Positions 17,951-27,127 of a DNA stretch of 64,000 bases are shown here, piece after piece (the first letter of the stretch is position 1; each line of letters starts with the position of its first letter). Made by a program: the position numbers and the translations under genes. This stretch comes from Ostreibacterium oceani. Its GTDB lineage: Bacteria > Pseudomonadota > Gammaproteobacteria > Cardiobacteriales > Ostreibacteriaceae. The notes under the pieces were generated by a model, which was given only the letters and a program-made list of their open reading frames with translations, had not been told where the DNA came from and did no database searches. The stretch spans positions 186,001-250,000 of the forward strand of contig NZ_WHNW01000002.1 of NCBI RefSeq assembly GCF_009362845.1, written 5' to 3'.

Positions 17951-18457
17951 ATGGCAAGAGGCGGAGCAAGAACAGGGGCAGGCAGGCCCAAAGGCGAAGA
18001 AACAAAAGTGATGCGTATCCCTGTCGGGAAAGTCAGAGATGTCATGGCGGTCATTGAAAGCGAGTCGTACGAAATACCGCTGTATTCTTGTAAGATTCAA
18101 GCGGGCATACCAGCACCCGCAGACGACTACATTGAAGGGATTGTCAACCTAAACTCACTACTCATTCCTAGACCTAAACAAACCTTTCTCGTCCGAGCGA
18201 CGGGTGATTCAATGATTGATGTCGGTATTTTTAACGATGACACGCTTATTGTTGATAGCAGTATCCCGCCCAAACACGGAAAAATCGTTATCGCGGCTTT
18301 AAATGGCGAACTAACCGTCAAACGCTTATCAATCCAGGCTGATGGCAAGACCTATTTATTGCCTGAAAACCCACAATTTAACCCAATCCCCGTCACACCA
18401 GAATGCGACCTACATATCTGGGGCGTCGTGATTAACTGTATTCGTAAATTAGGCTAA
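17951..18457 (+). CDS. UmuD-like self-cleaving S24 family protein without a UmuC partner
   Basis: 168 residues; ATG 17951 has GAGG 6 nt upstream. The C-terminal S24/LexA-like protease domain has Ser87 in TGDSMI, Lys124 in LTVKRL and a cleavage site Ala51-Gly52. The spacings (36 and 37 residues) equal those of E. coli UmuD (C24-G25, S60, K97). The extra N-terminus is MARGGARTGAGRPKG followed by a UmuD-like MRIP. UmuD' supports error-prone polymerase V, but no umuC is adjacent, so it may act with a distant polymerase or as a regulator. It is flanked by convergent M42 peptidase and divergent genes. Confidence 0.85.
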   Translation: MARGGARTGAGRPKGEETKVMRIPVGKVRDVMAVIESESYEIPLYSCKIQAGIPAPADDYIEGIVNLNSLLIPRPKQTFLVRATGDSMIDVGIFNDDTLIVDSSIPPKHGKIVIAALNGELTVKRLSIQADGKTYLLPENPQFNPIPVTPECDLHIWGVVINCIRKLG

Positions 18458-18531
18458 AATCAGGTTAGACTAAGCGTAAATTCACAACCATTCAAACTCA
18501 CAACCGCCCAAACTCGTAAGCGCCTCATCAA

Positions 18532-19608
18532 TTAAGCGCTATTTTGTCGCAAGTATCCTTGTAATAAACTGGCTAGTGCAAGCAGCGAATCCATATGCGT
18601 TCGTTCATAGCCATGCGAACCATCGACTTCAAAACACGCCAGCGCACACCGTATATCATGACCCGCCTCAATTGCGGCCGAGGCATCGCTGCGGTAATAA
18701 CGAAAGACATCACGAGAATAAGCGATGCCCAGACGCTGACAAATCACCTCTAACTGCTGAGTTAGCTGTCTGTCGTAAGGCCCTGATGCGTCTTTGTAAA
18801 CCAGCGTAACACCACCATCGCACGTATTTTGCTTGCAATCGGCTGTACTGATATCAATTGCAAGACACTCTTTTATCGTCGGTGAAATGGCATGCTGTGC
18901 GCCCGTGCCGATTTCCTCAGATACCGTAAAGATAATGTCGCACGGCTGAATGGCCGCTTGTGCGCTAGACTGCTGTGCTTGTTGTTGTGCCTGGGTAGCC
19001 AATATCGCCAAAACAACCGCAACCGCCGCTTTGTCATCGAGGTGGCGTGCATTGATAAAGCCGTTGTCTGTGAACTCAGGCACGCTATCAACGGCAACCA
19101 CGTCGCCTAACCGAATACCCAAGGCAACCACATCAGTTTTTGAATAAATTCGTTCGTCCAATCGCAGCCGTAAATTATCCCAGCCAACTGGCTGACTATC
19201 GACAGCATGGGCATACACATGACCAGAAGCCTTTTGTGGCAAAATCGTCCCACGGAAAACACGCTGATCTGAAATCAAACTAACGCGCGCGCCTTCGGCA
19301 AATCGCGCCGACCAACTCCCCAGCATAGCCAGCCGCAGCGTTCCATCGGCCTCTATCTCGGATAGCATCGCGCCCAAAGTATCTACATGCAGCATTATCG
19401 CACGACTAACACTGGCATTAACCTCATCTGTTTTTGGCGGGCCTCCTACGCTAGCGATAACCGCACCACGATTCGTTACCCGATAATCTACCGATAGCGT
19501 GGCTAGTTGTTTACATAAATAAGCAACCACTTCGCCTGTATAGCCTGTTGGGCTAGGGATGGCCAGTAATTCAGTAAGGTACTTGCGAATAAGATTGTCT
19601 ATTGTCAT
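18532..19608 (-). CDS. M42 family metallopeptidase (NAGGN-associated type)
   Basis: 358 residues with the two-zinc M42 aminopeptidase fold. Visible ligand and catalytic motifs: LHVDTLGAM (His, Asp), NARHLDDKAA (Asp), TVSEEIGTGA (catalytic Glu pair), AIDIST (Asp) and SHGYERTHMDS (His). Segments such as MLGSWSARFAEGARV, ILPQKASGHV, DVFRYYRSDASAAIEAG and HGYERTHMD match, from memory, the subfamily associated with the osmolyte N-acetylglutaminylglutamine amide. It likely hydrolyses small or blocked peptides. It is 37 bp downstream of the GntR gene, at the end of the peptide-transporter operon. Confidence 0.88.
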   Translation of the reverse strand: MTIDNLIRKYLTELLAIPSPTGYTGEVVAYLCKQLATLSVDYRVTNRGAVIASVGGPPKTDEVNASVSRAIMLHVDTLGAMLSEIEADGTLRLAMLGSWSARFAEGARVSLISDQRVFRGTILPQKASGHVYAHAVDSQPVGWDNLRLRLDERIYSKTDVVALGIRLGDVVAVDSVPEFTDNGFINARHLDDKAAVAVVLAILATQAQQQAQQSSAQAAIQPCDIIFTVSEEIGTGAQHAISPTIKECLAIDISTADCKQNTCDGGVTLVYKDASGPYDRQLTQQLEVICQRLGIAYSRDVFRYYRSDASAAIEAGHDIRCALACFEVDGSHGYERTHMDSLLALASLLQGYLRQNSA

Positions 19609-19645
19609 GCCGATGAAGTCTCCAATTGGCTAATGAATCACGATA

Positions 19646-20416
19646 TTATTTAGCGACTTGTAAAAATTGATTATCAAGGGTTGCGGCGTGTTTTTCCATG
19701 TATTGGTGCAAAAAAGTCATATGCGTTGAGATTAAGCGCCTCGTGGTCTCAACGTCTTTTGCCCGCATCGCCTCTAGCAGGAGCAACTGATTATCAAACC
19801 CTTTGCGCCGCAGATGGTCATCAAAATCGCTTTGCTGTAACTGTACAGTAGTCAGCTCTTTGAGCATCGTATGCAGATAACGACAGTAAAAACTCAATAG
19901 CACATTCGGACATTTTTCCACATAAACATCATAAAAATCAATACTTCTCACCAGCTGCTTAAACCATTCTTTGCGATTTTGCGCAGGAAAACTATAGTCA
20001 CGCATAATGGATTTTGCCTGCTCAATATCCTCGGCATCAAGATACGGGATTGCGCTGGCAGCCAACTCTGGCTCGAGTAATTTTCGCAACTGATACACAT
20101 CCGCCATCGTCAATGGATGAAAATAAAAATAATGCCCTAACGCTTCCAAAGGCACATTCATATTTTGTTCAGCGACAAAACAGCCGCCGCCTGGTCCTGT
20201 TTTCGTTTGAATGATGCCCTGAGCTTCCAAAACGCGCATGGCTTCTCGAATGGTGCCTTTACTGACGCCATAATGCTCGATTAACGCCTTTTCGCCTGGC
20301 AAACGGTCATTTGGGGCTAAGGAATTTTCAACAATCCAAGTCTTAATTGCATCAACCACCACCGTGGTTCGTCGCATAGCTAACGCAGGCTTAGGTGACT
20401 CAGTGTATTTTGTCAT
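19646..20416 (-). CDS. GntR-family (FadR subgroup) transcriptional regulator
   Basis: About 256 residues from ATG 20416, 41 bp after the ATPase gene. The N-terminal winged helix-turn-helix (about 18-80) has RLPGEKALIEHYGVSKGTIREAMRVL with the GntR signature GVSKGTIREAM. The C-terminal all-helical FCD-type domain (about 110-235) includes DVYQLRKLLEPELA, typical of FadR subgroup regulators sensing carboxylates. It probably controls the transporter operon and the divergent hydrolases in response to the imported substrate. A longer upstream frame overlaps the ATPase gene and is not favoured. Confidence 0.88.
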   Translation of the reverse strand: MTKYTESPKPALAMRRTTVVVDAIKTWIVENSLAPNDRLPGEKALIEHYGVSKGTIREAMRVLEAQGIIQTKTGPGGGCFVAEQNMNVPLEALGHYFYFHPLTMADVYQLRKLLEPELAASAIPYLDAEDIEQAKSIMRDYSFPAQNRKEWFKQLVRSIDFYDVYVEKCPNVLLSFYCRYLHTMLKELTTVQLQQSDFDDHLRRKGFDNQLLLLEAMRAKDVETTRRLISTHMTFLHQYMEKHAATLDNQFLQVAK

Positions 20417-20457
20417 TGACTTAATGCGTAATAACTCATGAATAAATAATAAAAAAC

Positions 20458-21444
20458 CTAACCAACCGATTGATTCAATGGGTAATTGCATAACACGACG
20501 TGCGCGGCTTTTTCCGACCCACATTGTAGCTGATTTGGGGTGCTTTTAACACAATCCATTTGTTTATACGCACATCGCGGCGCAAAAGCACAACCTGGCG
20601 GCGGAGAAAGCGGATCAGGCAGCTCGGTCACTGTTTGTTCACCCGTAATGCCTTTTTTACCTGGCACGGGCGCTGAAGAAAGTAATAATTCAGTATAGGG
20701 ATGCGCTGGTTTTGCAAAAACTTGTCGCGCTTCGCCACCCTCAACAATCGAACCAAAATACATGACAACCAGTTTGTCACAAATCGCCTCAACCACCGCC
20801 AAATCATGGCTAATAAACACATAAGTCAAATTAAACTGCTGTTTTAAATCAGCTAACAAATTGAGTACTTGGGCTTGAATAGAGACATCCAATGCCGATA
20901 CGGGTTCATCAAGCACAATAATCTCAGGCCTTGCAGCCAATGCGCGCGCAATGCCAATTCGCTGGGCTTGCCCCCCTGAAAACTCATGCGGATAACGACT
21001 GAGGAATTCAGGACGCAAATTAACCGTTTCCATTAGCATCGCCAACTCGGATTTTATTTGCTTTGCATCCAATCCACGCAATTTTTTCAGGGGCACTTCT
21101 AATGACTGCGCAATCGTTTTTCGTGGATTAAGCGAGCTATTGGGGTCTTGAAAAACATACTGAATTTTACGCGCTAACGCTTGCTGGCCGCTTGCATGTA
21201 AATCCAGTATATCCTCGCCACCAATCATAATTTTTCCCGCAGTCGGTTTATCCAGCCCGACCAACATACGAGCCAGTGTTGATTTCCCACACCCTGACTC
21301 ACCAACCACCCCCAAAGTCTGCCCTTTTTCTACCGACAACGACATGGATTTAACCGCATGCACCACTTGTTTTGGCTTGCCCAAAAAAGACGTTGAAATC
21401 ACAAATTCTCTGGAGACATTTTCTGCCACTAAAATAGGGTTCAT
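20458..21444 (-). CDS. Peptide ABC transporter ATP-binding protein (DppF/OppF type)
   Basis: 328 residues. Walker A GESGCGKST (48-56), signature FSGGQAQRIGIARAL, Walker B IIVLDEPVSALD and the switch His (FISHDLAVV) are intact. The C-terminal Cys-rich oligopeptide extension is present (PPGCAFAPRC...C...C), which in this family binds an Fe-S cluster. ATG 21444 has a strong GGAGG Shine-Dalgarno and overlaps the upstream stop by ATGA, so it is coupled to the permease-ATPase fusion. It would pair with the fused ATPase to form the heterodimeric motor. Confidence 0.93.
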   Translation of the reverse strand: MNPILVAENVSREFVISTSFLGKPKQVVHAVKSMSLSVEKGQTLGVVGESGCGKSTLARMLVGLDKPTAGKIMIGGEDILDLHASGQQALARKIQYVFQDPNSSLNPRKTIAQSLEVPLKKLRGLDAKQIKSELAMLMETVNLRPEFLSRYPHEFSGGQAQRIGIARALAARPEIIVLDEPVSALDVSIQAQVLNLLADLKQQFNLTYVFISHDLAVVEAICDKLVVMYFGSIVEGGEARQVFAKPAHPYTELLLSSAPVPGKKGITGEQTVTELPDPLSPPPGCAFAPRCAYKQMDCVKSTPNQLQCGSEKAAHVVLCNYPLNQSVG

Positions 21445-23525
21445 TCGCTTCCTCCTTCTCCGACTGGGTAAATACAACGCACTAATCGGTGATTGTCGAT
21501 ACTTTCTAACCCGATAGCGGCTTCTTGGCACTGCGGCATAGCACGGTCACAACGCGCTGCAAACGCACAGCCCTTTGGTAAGTCATTTACCACGGGCGGC
21601 ATACCTGGAATGGGTCTTAATTTTCGTGATGACTGCCCTAAAATAGGCACACACTCAATTAAGCGCTGGGTATAAGGGTGTTTTGGACTATCTAACACTG
21701 CATCAACCGCACCATATTCAACGATTTTCCCAGCATACATCACCGCAACATCATCACAAATTTCAGACACGACGCCAAAATCATGTGTGATAAAAATCAA
21801 CGCGGCATTGCGTTCCGCCTGCAAGGCTTTGAGTAGTTTAATCACCTGCGCCTGGACAGTTACATCTAAAGCGGTCGTTGGCTCATCAGCAATAATGACA
21901 TCAGGATCATTGCTCAGCGCCATAGCAATACCAACTCGCTGTCGCATGCCGCCTGATAGCTCGTGCGGGAAAGCTCGCATTCTTGCATTGGCATTAGGTA
22001 TACGAACACTTTCTAATAACGCAATAGCTTTGTCGTGCGCCGCTTTTCTAGATAGGCGTTGATGCGTTTGAATGGCTTCGATTAACTGCTCACCAATGCG
22101 CTGCTGCGGGTGCAAGGTTGCCAAGGGATCTTGAAAAATACACGCAATTTTTGCCCCGCGAATTTGCCGCAACGCTTCATCCGATATTTGCATCAAATCA
22201 ACAGGCTCACCGTCAGACACCTCATTAATAGATGCTTTATCCGCCGTTAATTTTTGTTTATTAGACGGCGCAAACCAAACCCTGCCACCCACAACCTCAC
22301 CTGGCGGCGAAGGCACCAGCCCCAATAAAGACATCGCTGTCACCGATTTTCCAGAGCCCGATTCACCCACAATACCGATGCAACGCCCCGCAGCGACTTT
22401 AAAACTGACATCATTAACCGCACGGTAGACACTATTCCCAACGTAAAATCGCGTATCCAACCCGACAACATCTAGTACGTTGTCAGTCTGCCCATCTGCA
22501 TCAGAAGCTAAATCAGAGACCAAATTACTTGGTGCAACGTCTTGCGCTGCATTGGTTTGATTTCTACCGTCATCCTGTAAATCAGCATGTAACGGAATAT
22601 TGACTTTTGTTCGGCTTGCAGGACGCGCCAGCGCACCCGATTTCAACCGCGGATCTAATACATCGCGAATCCCATCACCGAGCAAGTTCATACTCATAAC
22701 AATTAAAAAAATCATAATACCTGGAATAATCGAGACATGAGGGGCATTTAGCATCTGTTTTCGGCCTTCGCCTAACATTGAGCCTAAATCCGCCTGCGGT
22801 GGCTGCGCACCTAAGCCTAAAAAGCTCAGCCCCGCCGTTTCTAAAATCATCCAGCCAATCGTCGTCGACATCGTAATAACAATAATAGGCAGCACATTTG
22901 GTAAAATTTCGGTCGCCAAAATACTGATATGTCCTTTGCCTGATAGCTTTGCCGCTTCAATAAATTCCTTATGCGCAATGCCCAGCGTTACCCCACGAAT
23001 ATTGCGCGCAAAAAACGGAATATTCACTACGGCAATCGCATACAGGGCATTCATCAACCCAGGACCTAAAGCCGCCACGATAGCTAACGCCAATAAGATA
23101 TAAGGAAAGGCCATCAACATATCGATACCTCGCATTAACAGGTTATCAACATACCCACCAAAGTAACCCGATATAATACCTAACAAACCACCCACCAGCG
23201 CTGCAACTAAAGTAGCCGAAATACCCACTAACAGACTAACGCGTGTCCCCCAAATCAACCGTGATAATACATCGCGCCCCAAATGATCCGTACCAAGCCA
23301 GTGCCCATCCGAAAAAACAGGCAACAATCGATTAGCCAGCTCGCCTTCGTTTGGATTTTGTAACGGTAAAATCGGGGCTAATAGCGCCACCAAAATAACC
23401 AGCACCAGCACCACTAAACCCATTGTTGCCAAGTGGTTTTTGCGCAGCAATCGCCAAGCAGTCGGTCGCCCAGACGCGGACTTTTTAGCGGGTGGATGGT
23501 TGGGTTGTTGCGTCACTGTTGTCAT
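21441..23525 (-). CDS. Peptide ABC transporter: DppC-type permease fused to DppD-type ATPase
   Basis: 694 residues joining two normally separate subunits. Residues 1-300 form the inner-membrane permease (HWLGTDHLGRDVLSRL near 75-90; EAA loop EFIEAAKLSG 188-197). An acidic, Gln/Asn-rich linker (about 300-350) leads to an ABC ATPase with Walker A GESGSGKS (387-394), signature LSGGMRQRV, Walker B VIIADEPTTALD and the oligopeptide C-terminal Cys cluster. The frame is continuous and both halves are intact. Such permease-ATPase fusions exist in other bacteria but are uncommon. The start is 13 bp after the dppB-type gene. Confidence 0.93.
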   Translation of the reverse strand: MTTVTQQPNHPPAKKSASGRPTAWRLLRKNHLATMGLVVLVLVILVALLAPILPLQNPNEGELANRLLPVFSDGHWLGTDHLGRDVLSRLIWGTRVSLLVGISATLVAALVGGLLGIISGYFGGYVDNLLMRGIDMLMAFPYILLALAIVAALGPGLMNALYAIAVVNIPFFARNIRGVTLGIAHKEFIEAAKLSGKGHISILATEILPNVLPIIVITMSTTIGWMILETAGLSFLGLGAQPPQADLGSMLGEGRKQMLNAPHVSIIPGIMIFLIVMSMNLLGDGIRDVLDPRLKSGALARPASRTKVNIPLHADLQDDGRNQTNAAQDVAPSNLVSDLASDADGQTDNVLDVVGLDTRFYVGNSVYRAVNDVSFKVAAGRCIGIVGESGSGKSVTAMSLLGLVPSPPGEVVGGRVWFAPSNKQKLTADKASINEVSDGEPVDLMQISDEALRQIRGAKIACIFQDPLATLHPQQRIGEQLIEAIQTHQRLSRKAAHDKAIALLESVRIPNANARMRAFPHELSGGMRQRVGIAMALSNDPDVIIADEPTTALDVTVQAQVIKLLKALQAERNAALIFITHDFGVVSEICDDVAVMYAGKIVEYGAVDAVLDSPKHPYTQRLIECVPILGQSSRKLRPIPGMPPVVNDLPKGCAFAARCDRAMPQCQEAAIGLESIDNHRLVRCIYPVGEGGSE

Positions 23526-23538
23526 GATTGCTTCTCCA

Positions 23539-24513
23539 TCACGTTCTTAACCGTGGGTCTAAAATATGCTGCAAAACATCAGCAAACAAATTAAATAAAA
23601 CATAGCTAGCCGCCACAAACAACACGCCGCCCTGCACTAGCATAATGTCGCGCGTTGAAATGGCTTTGACCAGCATACTGCCGATTCCAGGCCATTGAAA
23701 CACGGTCTCGATATAAACCGCGCCACCCAAAACAAACCCAGCCTGAATACCAATAACAGGGACGATGTTGACGAATGCGGCTCGAAAAGCGTGGCTTATG
23801 ATGACACGAGATTCTTTGACGCCTTTGGCCCTTGCCGTTCGAATGTAATCTTGGCGCAGGACTTCTAGCATATTCGAGCGTGTCAACCGCGCGACAACCC
23901 CCGTTGCCACAATGGCTAAGGTAATACTTGGTAATAATAAGTGCCGCAACAAATCAGGCAAGTCACCGCCACCATAAATCGAATACATATTACTCGCGGG
24001 CAACACCCCGAGCTTAACCGAAAAAATCCAGATCAAAATCAGCCCCAACCAAAACGAAGGCACCGAAATACCAATTAGCACAAAAAAAGTCAGTATCTTA
24101 TCCGTCCATCCATATTGTCGAATTGCAGAGAAAACACCACCCACGAGACCAAAAATAATGCAAATAAATAGCGATGTACCCGCCAAAATTAATGTCGCAT
24201 TAAAGCGTTCTAGCACCTCATCTAATACAGGCCGATTGAGACTATATGAGCGCCCCAAATCGCCTTGCAGCACATTGCCCAGCCAGATAACATACTGTAC
24301 TGGCAACGGCTTATCTAACCCGTAGTCTGCGCGTAATTTGGCGACATTTTCATCCGTTGCAAAGGCACCTAATTGCGCAGTTGCCGCATCGCCCTCAATC
24401 CGCGACATGATAAAAAACACGATAATAGACAGCCCTAGCAAGACAGGGATTAAGGCGAACAGCCGTTTTAACGTATAGCGGAATATGGCATGACCAAAAA
24501 GGCGCTGTAGCAT
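23539..24513 (-). CDS. Peptide ABC transporter permease (DppB type)
   Basis: A 324-residue inner-membrane permease with six predicted helices; the family N-terminal segment YTLKRLFALIPVLLGLSIIVF and the long first periplasmic loop (DYGLDKPLPVQYVIWL) are present. The cytoplasmic EAA loop reads DYIRTARAKGVKESRV, and the terminal motif is ILDPRLRT. The start has GAGGAG upstream. It forms the channel with the permease half of the next gene. Confidence 0.94.
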   Translation of the reverse strand: MLQRLFGHAIFRYTLKRLFALIPVLLGLSIIVFFIMSRIEGDAATAQLGAFATDENVAKLRADYGLDKPLPVQYVIWLGNVLQGDLGRSYSLNRPVLDEVLERFNATLILAGTSLFICIIFGLVGGVFSAIRQYGWTDKILTFFVLIGISVPSFWLGLILIWIFSVKLGVLPASNMYSIYGGGDLPDLLRHLLLPSITLAIVATGVVARLTRSNMLEVLRQDYIRTARAKGVKESRVIISHAFRAAFVNIVPVIGIQAGFVLGGAVYIETVFQWPGIGSMLVKAISTRDIMLVQGGVLFVAASYVLFNLFADVLQHILDPRLRT

Positions 24514-24666
24514 AGCAATGACTCCTCTGGATATTCACAAAATGGGTGGATAACTAAATTTGGGCAGTAAATTAGGGCAGTAATTCGGGTACTCAATAAG
24601 GTACTCAACAGGACATTAAATGAAAAACCGAACAAAAAACAGGCACCTGTTAATTTGCCAATAAAA

Positions 24667-24697
24667 GCGCGTGCCCACAACGCATGTGAGTACGCGC
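24667..24697 (-). promoter_or_regulatory. Stem-loop between binding-protein and permease genes
   Basis: GCGCGT (24667-24672) pairs with ACGCGC (24692-24697), with an inner CACA/TGTG stem, 12 bp after the binding-protein stop. There is no T-run, so it is not a terminator. In transporter operons such structures often stabilise the binding-protein mRNA relative to the downstream permease part; that role is inferred here. Confidence 0.4.
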
Positions 24698-24709
24698 AAT
24701 CAATCGCAG

Positions 24710-26281
24710 TTACTTACTCACCTCATGCAACAACAAGAAAAACGATGGTTGTAGCTTGAAGTTTTTAACGGCTGAACTCGTTACCGCGTTTTGCTTCCAG
24801 TTCGCAACAAATGCCCATGGCGCATCCTCATAGACGACTTCTTGCATCGTTTTATAGAGCGCTGCACGTTTTTCTTGGTCGGTTTCTTGGCGTGCTTGCG
24901 TGAGCAATTCGTCTACTTCGGCATTTGAGTAATAACCCGAATTAAAACCACCGCCTTCGCCAGGCCACGCTTCTGTTCGTAACGTCAAATACGGTAGTGT
25001 ATCAGGATCGTTTGTCATCCACGCCATTTGCGCCATATCCGCCTTGCCTTCAAGACCTGGATTGACTTTACCTAAAAACGTATTCCATTCGTAGGTTTCA
25101 ATGTTGACCGTTAATCCAACTTTTGCTAAATCAGACTGAATGGCTGTCCCCATGGAAATAGGGTCTAGCATACCAGAACCACCTTCGGTTACATAAAACG
25201 TCAACTCTGCACCTTCATGACCTGCTTCTTTAATCAATGCGTTGGCTTTTTCAGGGTCATAGGGATAAGGTGACAGAGATTCGTTGAACGCCCAAGCAAA
25301 CGCAGGGGCAATAGGGCCTGCCGCCACTTCGGCTGTGCCTTGTAGAATATTGTCAACCAGTGCTTGTTTATTTATGGCATAGTTAATTGCTTGGCGCATC
25401 GCTTTAGACTTAAACGGGCCTTCTTTGGTATTGAGAATCAAAAACCACAAGTGCGGGCCTGCTTGCTCATGAATCACATAATTATCTGAGCCTGAAAAGT
25501 TTTGCAGATTATCGGGCGGAACCTCAACCATAATATCAATACCACCAGACAACATCTCCGCTACGCGCGTATTGGCATCGGTAATCGGGCGAAAAATCAC
25601 CGCTTCTAGCGCGGGTGCACCACCCCAATAATTTTCATTGCGCGTCAATACGACTTTAGAATTACTCTCCCACTCGGCAAACTGGTAAGCACCAGTCCCC
25701 GATGGATTGCGCCCGAAATCTTTGCCGTGTTTCTTAACCGCCTCAGGAGACACAATCAACCCTGTTGGATACGCCAAATTAGATAAAAAGGGGGCGTATG
25801 GCTCCGATAATTCAAATTTAACGGTCAAGGGGTCAACCACGGTGACGTTGTCAACCGAGCCAAAGAAAAAAGACAATGGAAACGGACCCGTATCATGCTG
25901 CGGATGGTTTTCATCTAGCATACGGTCAAAGTTAAATTTAACGGCCTCTGCATTAAATTCGCTGCCATCATGAAACGTCACCCCTTCTCGCAAGGTAAAG
26001 GTATACGTTTTACCATCATCGCTAATGGTCCATGATTCGGCCAATGCTGGCTCAACGGATAGCGTGCCATCTTTATAGCGCACCAACCCATCATAGGCGT
26101 TAACGAGTATTCTAAAGTCATTCACCGCGGTTACGGTGGCAGGGTCCAGTGATTTCGGTTCGGCGATCTGACCGACAACAAGGACCTCTTTGGGTATCTG
26201 TGCCTGTACCAAACTCATCCCGCCTATCGTCATCGTCACGACAACCGCGGTTAAGGTTTTTTGAACTATTTTTCTCAACAT
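24710..26281 (-). CDS. Periplasmic peptide-binding protein (SBP family 5)
   Basis: 523 residues. An N-terminal signal peptide ends MSLVQAQ. Family-5 motifs follow: VGQIAEPKSLDPATV, LAESWTISDDGKTYTFTLREGVTFHDGSEFNAEAVKFNFDR (partial quote by segments), PSGTGAYQF and a C-terminal cluster typical of DppA/OppA. It captures peptides or related amide compounds for the DppB/DppCD/DppF-type channel encoded downstream. It is first in the operon, with GGAG before the ATG. The specificity cannot be read from the sequence. Confidence 0.92.
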   Translation of the reverse strand: MLRKIVQKTLTAVVVTMTIGGMSLVQAQIPKEVLVVGQIAEPKSLDPATVTAVNDFRILVNAYDGLVRYKDGTLSVEPALAESWTISDDGKTYTFTLREGVTFHDGSEFNAEAVKFNFDRMLDENHPQHDTGPFPLSFFFGSVDNVTVVDPLTVKFELSEPYAPFLSNLAYPTGLIVSPEAVKKHGKDFGRNPSGTGAYQFAEWESNSKVVLTRNENYWGGAPALEAVIFRPITDANTRVAEMLSGGIDIMVEVPPDNLQNFSGSDNYVIHEQAGPHLWFLILNTKEGPFKSKAMRQAINYAINKQALVDNILQGTAEVAAGPIAPAFAWAFNESLSPYPYDPEKANALIKEAGHEGAELTFYVTEGGSGMLDPISMGTAIQSDLAKVGLTVNIETYEWNTFLGKVNPGLEGKADMAQMAWMTNDPDTLPYLTLRTEAWPGEGGGFNSGYYSNAEVDELLTQARQETDQEKRAALYKTMQEVVYEDAPWAFVANWKQNAVTSSAVKNFKLQPSFFLLLHEVSK

Positions 26282-26369
26282 TATGATTCTCCTACGGTAT
26301 TAAATTGGTGGTTTGTGTTAGTGTTTATATCTATCAAATTCTGCTATCAATAAAAAGCATAAAAGAAAT

Positions 26370-26394
26370 TTGTATTACCCATACTATCATGATA
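26370..26394. promoter_or_regulatory. Candidate GntR operator in the divergent control region
   Basis: TTGTATTACCC (26370-26380) fits the FadR-subgroup consensus TNGTNNNACNA except at the last base, and the perfect palindrome TATCATGATA (26385-26394) lies next to it. Both sit in the AT-rich 156-bp gap between the transporter operon and the DUF1028 gene. Confidence 0.3.
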
Positions 26395-26437
26395 AATTGT
26401 ATTTTTAAACTAATTATTAATGATAAATTAAATCACG

Positions 26438-27127
26438 ATGACATTTTCGATTATCGCCTATGACACCAATACCGATACCATCGCGGTCGCTGCCGCCACG
26501 GGCAACTTGTTGGTCGGACAATTTGTGCCACATTGCATTCATGGTGTTGGCGCTGTTGCCTCACAAGGTCGCACACCAAACCCTACACTGGTCTGGCAGT
26601 GCCTACAACAGTTGGCCAAAAACGCTGATTTACAAGACTTTCAACAGACCATTGGGCGCACCATCACCGATAACCGCCTCAACCAAGGCGCACAAATTAC
26701 CGTGATGAATCGACATGGCCAAAGCTGGGGCTATACGGGCATCGATAATTTACCTGAAAAAGGCATCTTAATTGACGATCATGTTGCAATCTCAGGCAAT
26801 TGGCTCAGTCATGACGGGGTGCTACCGGCCATATTAAACGCTTATCAACAAAACATAGCGCGTCCATTATTTGACCGCCTAATAAGCTGCCTAACCAGCG
26901 CAGATGAAATCGGTGGAGATAGTCGCGGCTTATTTTCAACAGCAATCAAAATGGATGACGGCAATCATTTTCCAATTGATTTGCGCGTTGATTACAGCCA
27001 AACCCCTATCACCGACCTGCAAACGCTCTATCAAAAAACACAAAGCAGCACCTATCAACAATTTTTACGCAGCCTACCCAAACAAACTAACGCCCCGTTA
27101 AAACGCTTACTCAAAGGAAACCCTTAA
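26438..27127 (+). CDS. DUF1028 family protein (Ntn-hydrolase-like)
   Basis: 229 residues. The N-terminus MTFSIIAYD plus AVAAATGNLLVG and the segment GVGAVASQG(R)TNP-like stretch (here GRTPNPTLVW) are the DUF1028 pattern. These proteins share an Ntn-hydrolase-like fold and often neighbour peptide transporters, gamma-glutamyltransferases or RidA proteins, suggesting amide or peptide hydrolysis; no activity is firmly known to me. There is no clear Shine-Dalgarno. Its stop TAA overlaps the next start (TAATG), so it is coupled to the M20 hydrolase. Confidence 0.85.
   Translation: MTFSIIAYDTNTDTIAVAAATGNLLVGQFVPHCIHGVGAVASQGRTPNPTLVWQCLQQLAKNADLQDFQQTIGRTITDNRLNQGAQITVMNRHGQSWGYTGIDNLPEKGILIDDHVAISGNWLSHDGVLPAILNAYQQNIARPLFDRLISCLTSADEIGGDSRGLFSTAIKMDDGNHFPIDLRVDYSQTPITDLQTLYQKTQSSTYQQFLRSLPKQTNAPLKRLLKGNP

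Noticed and set aside
19646-20524. Longer GntR frame starting inside the ATPase gene
   Set aside because: The extra 36 residues overlap the 3' end of the ATPase gene and lie outside the GntR family pattern; ATG 20416 fits better.
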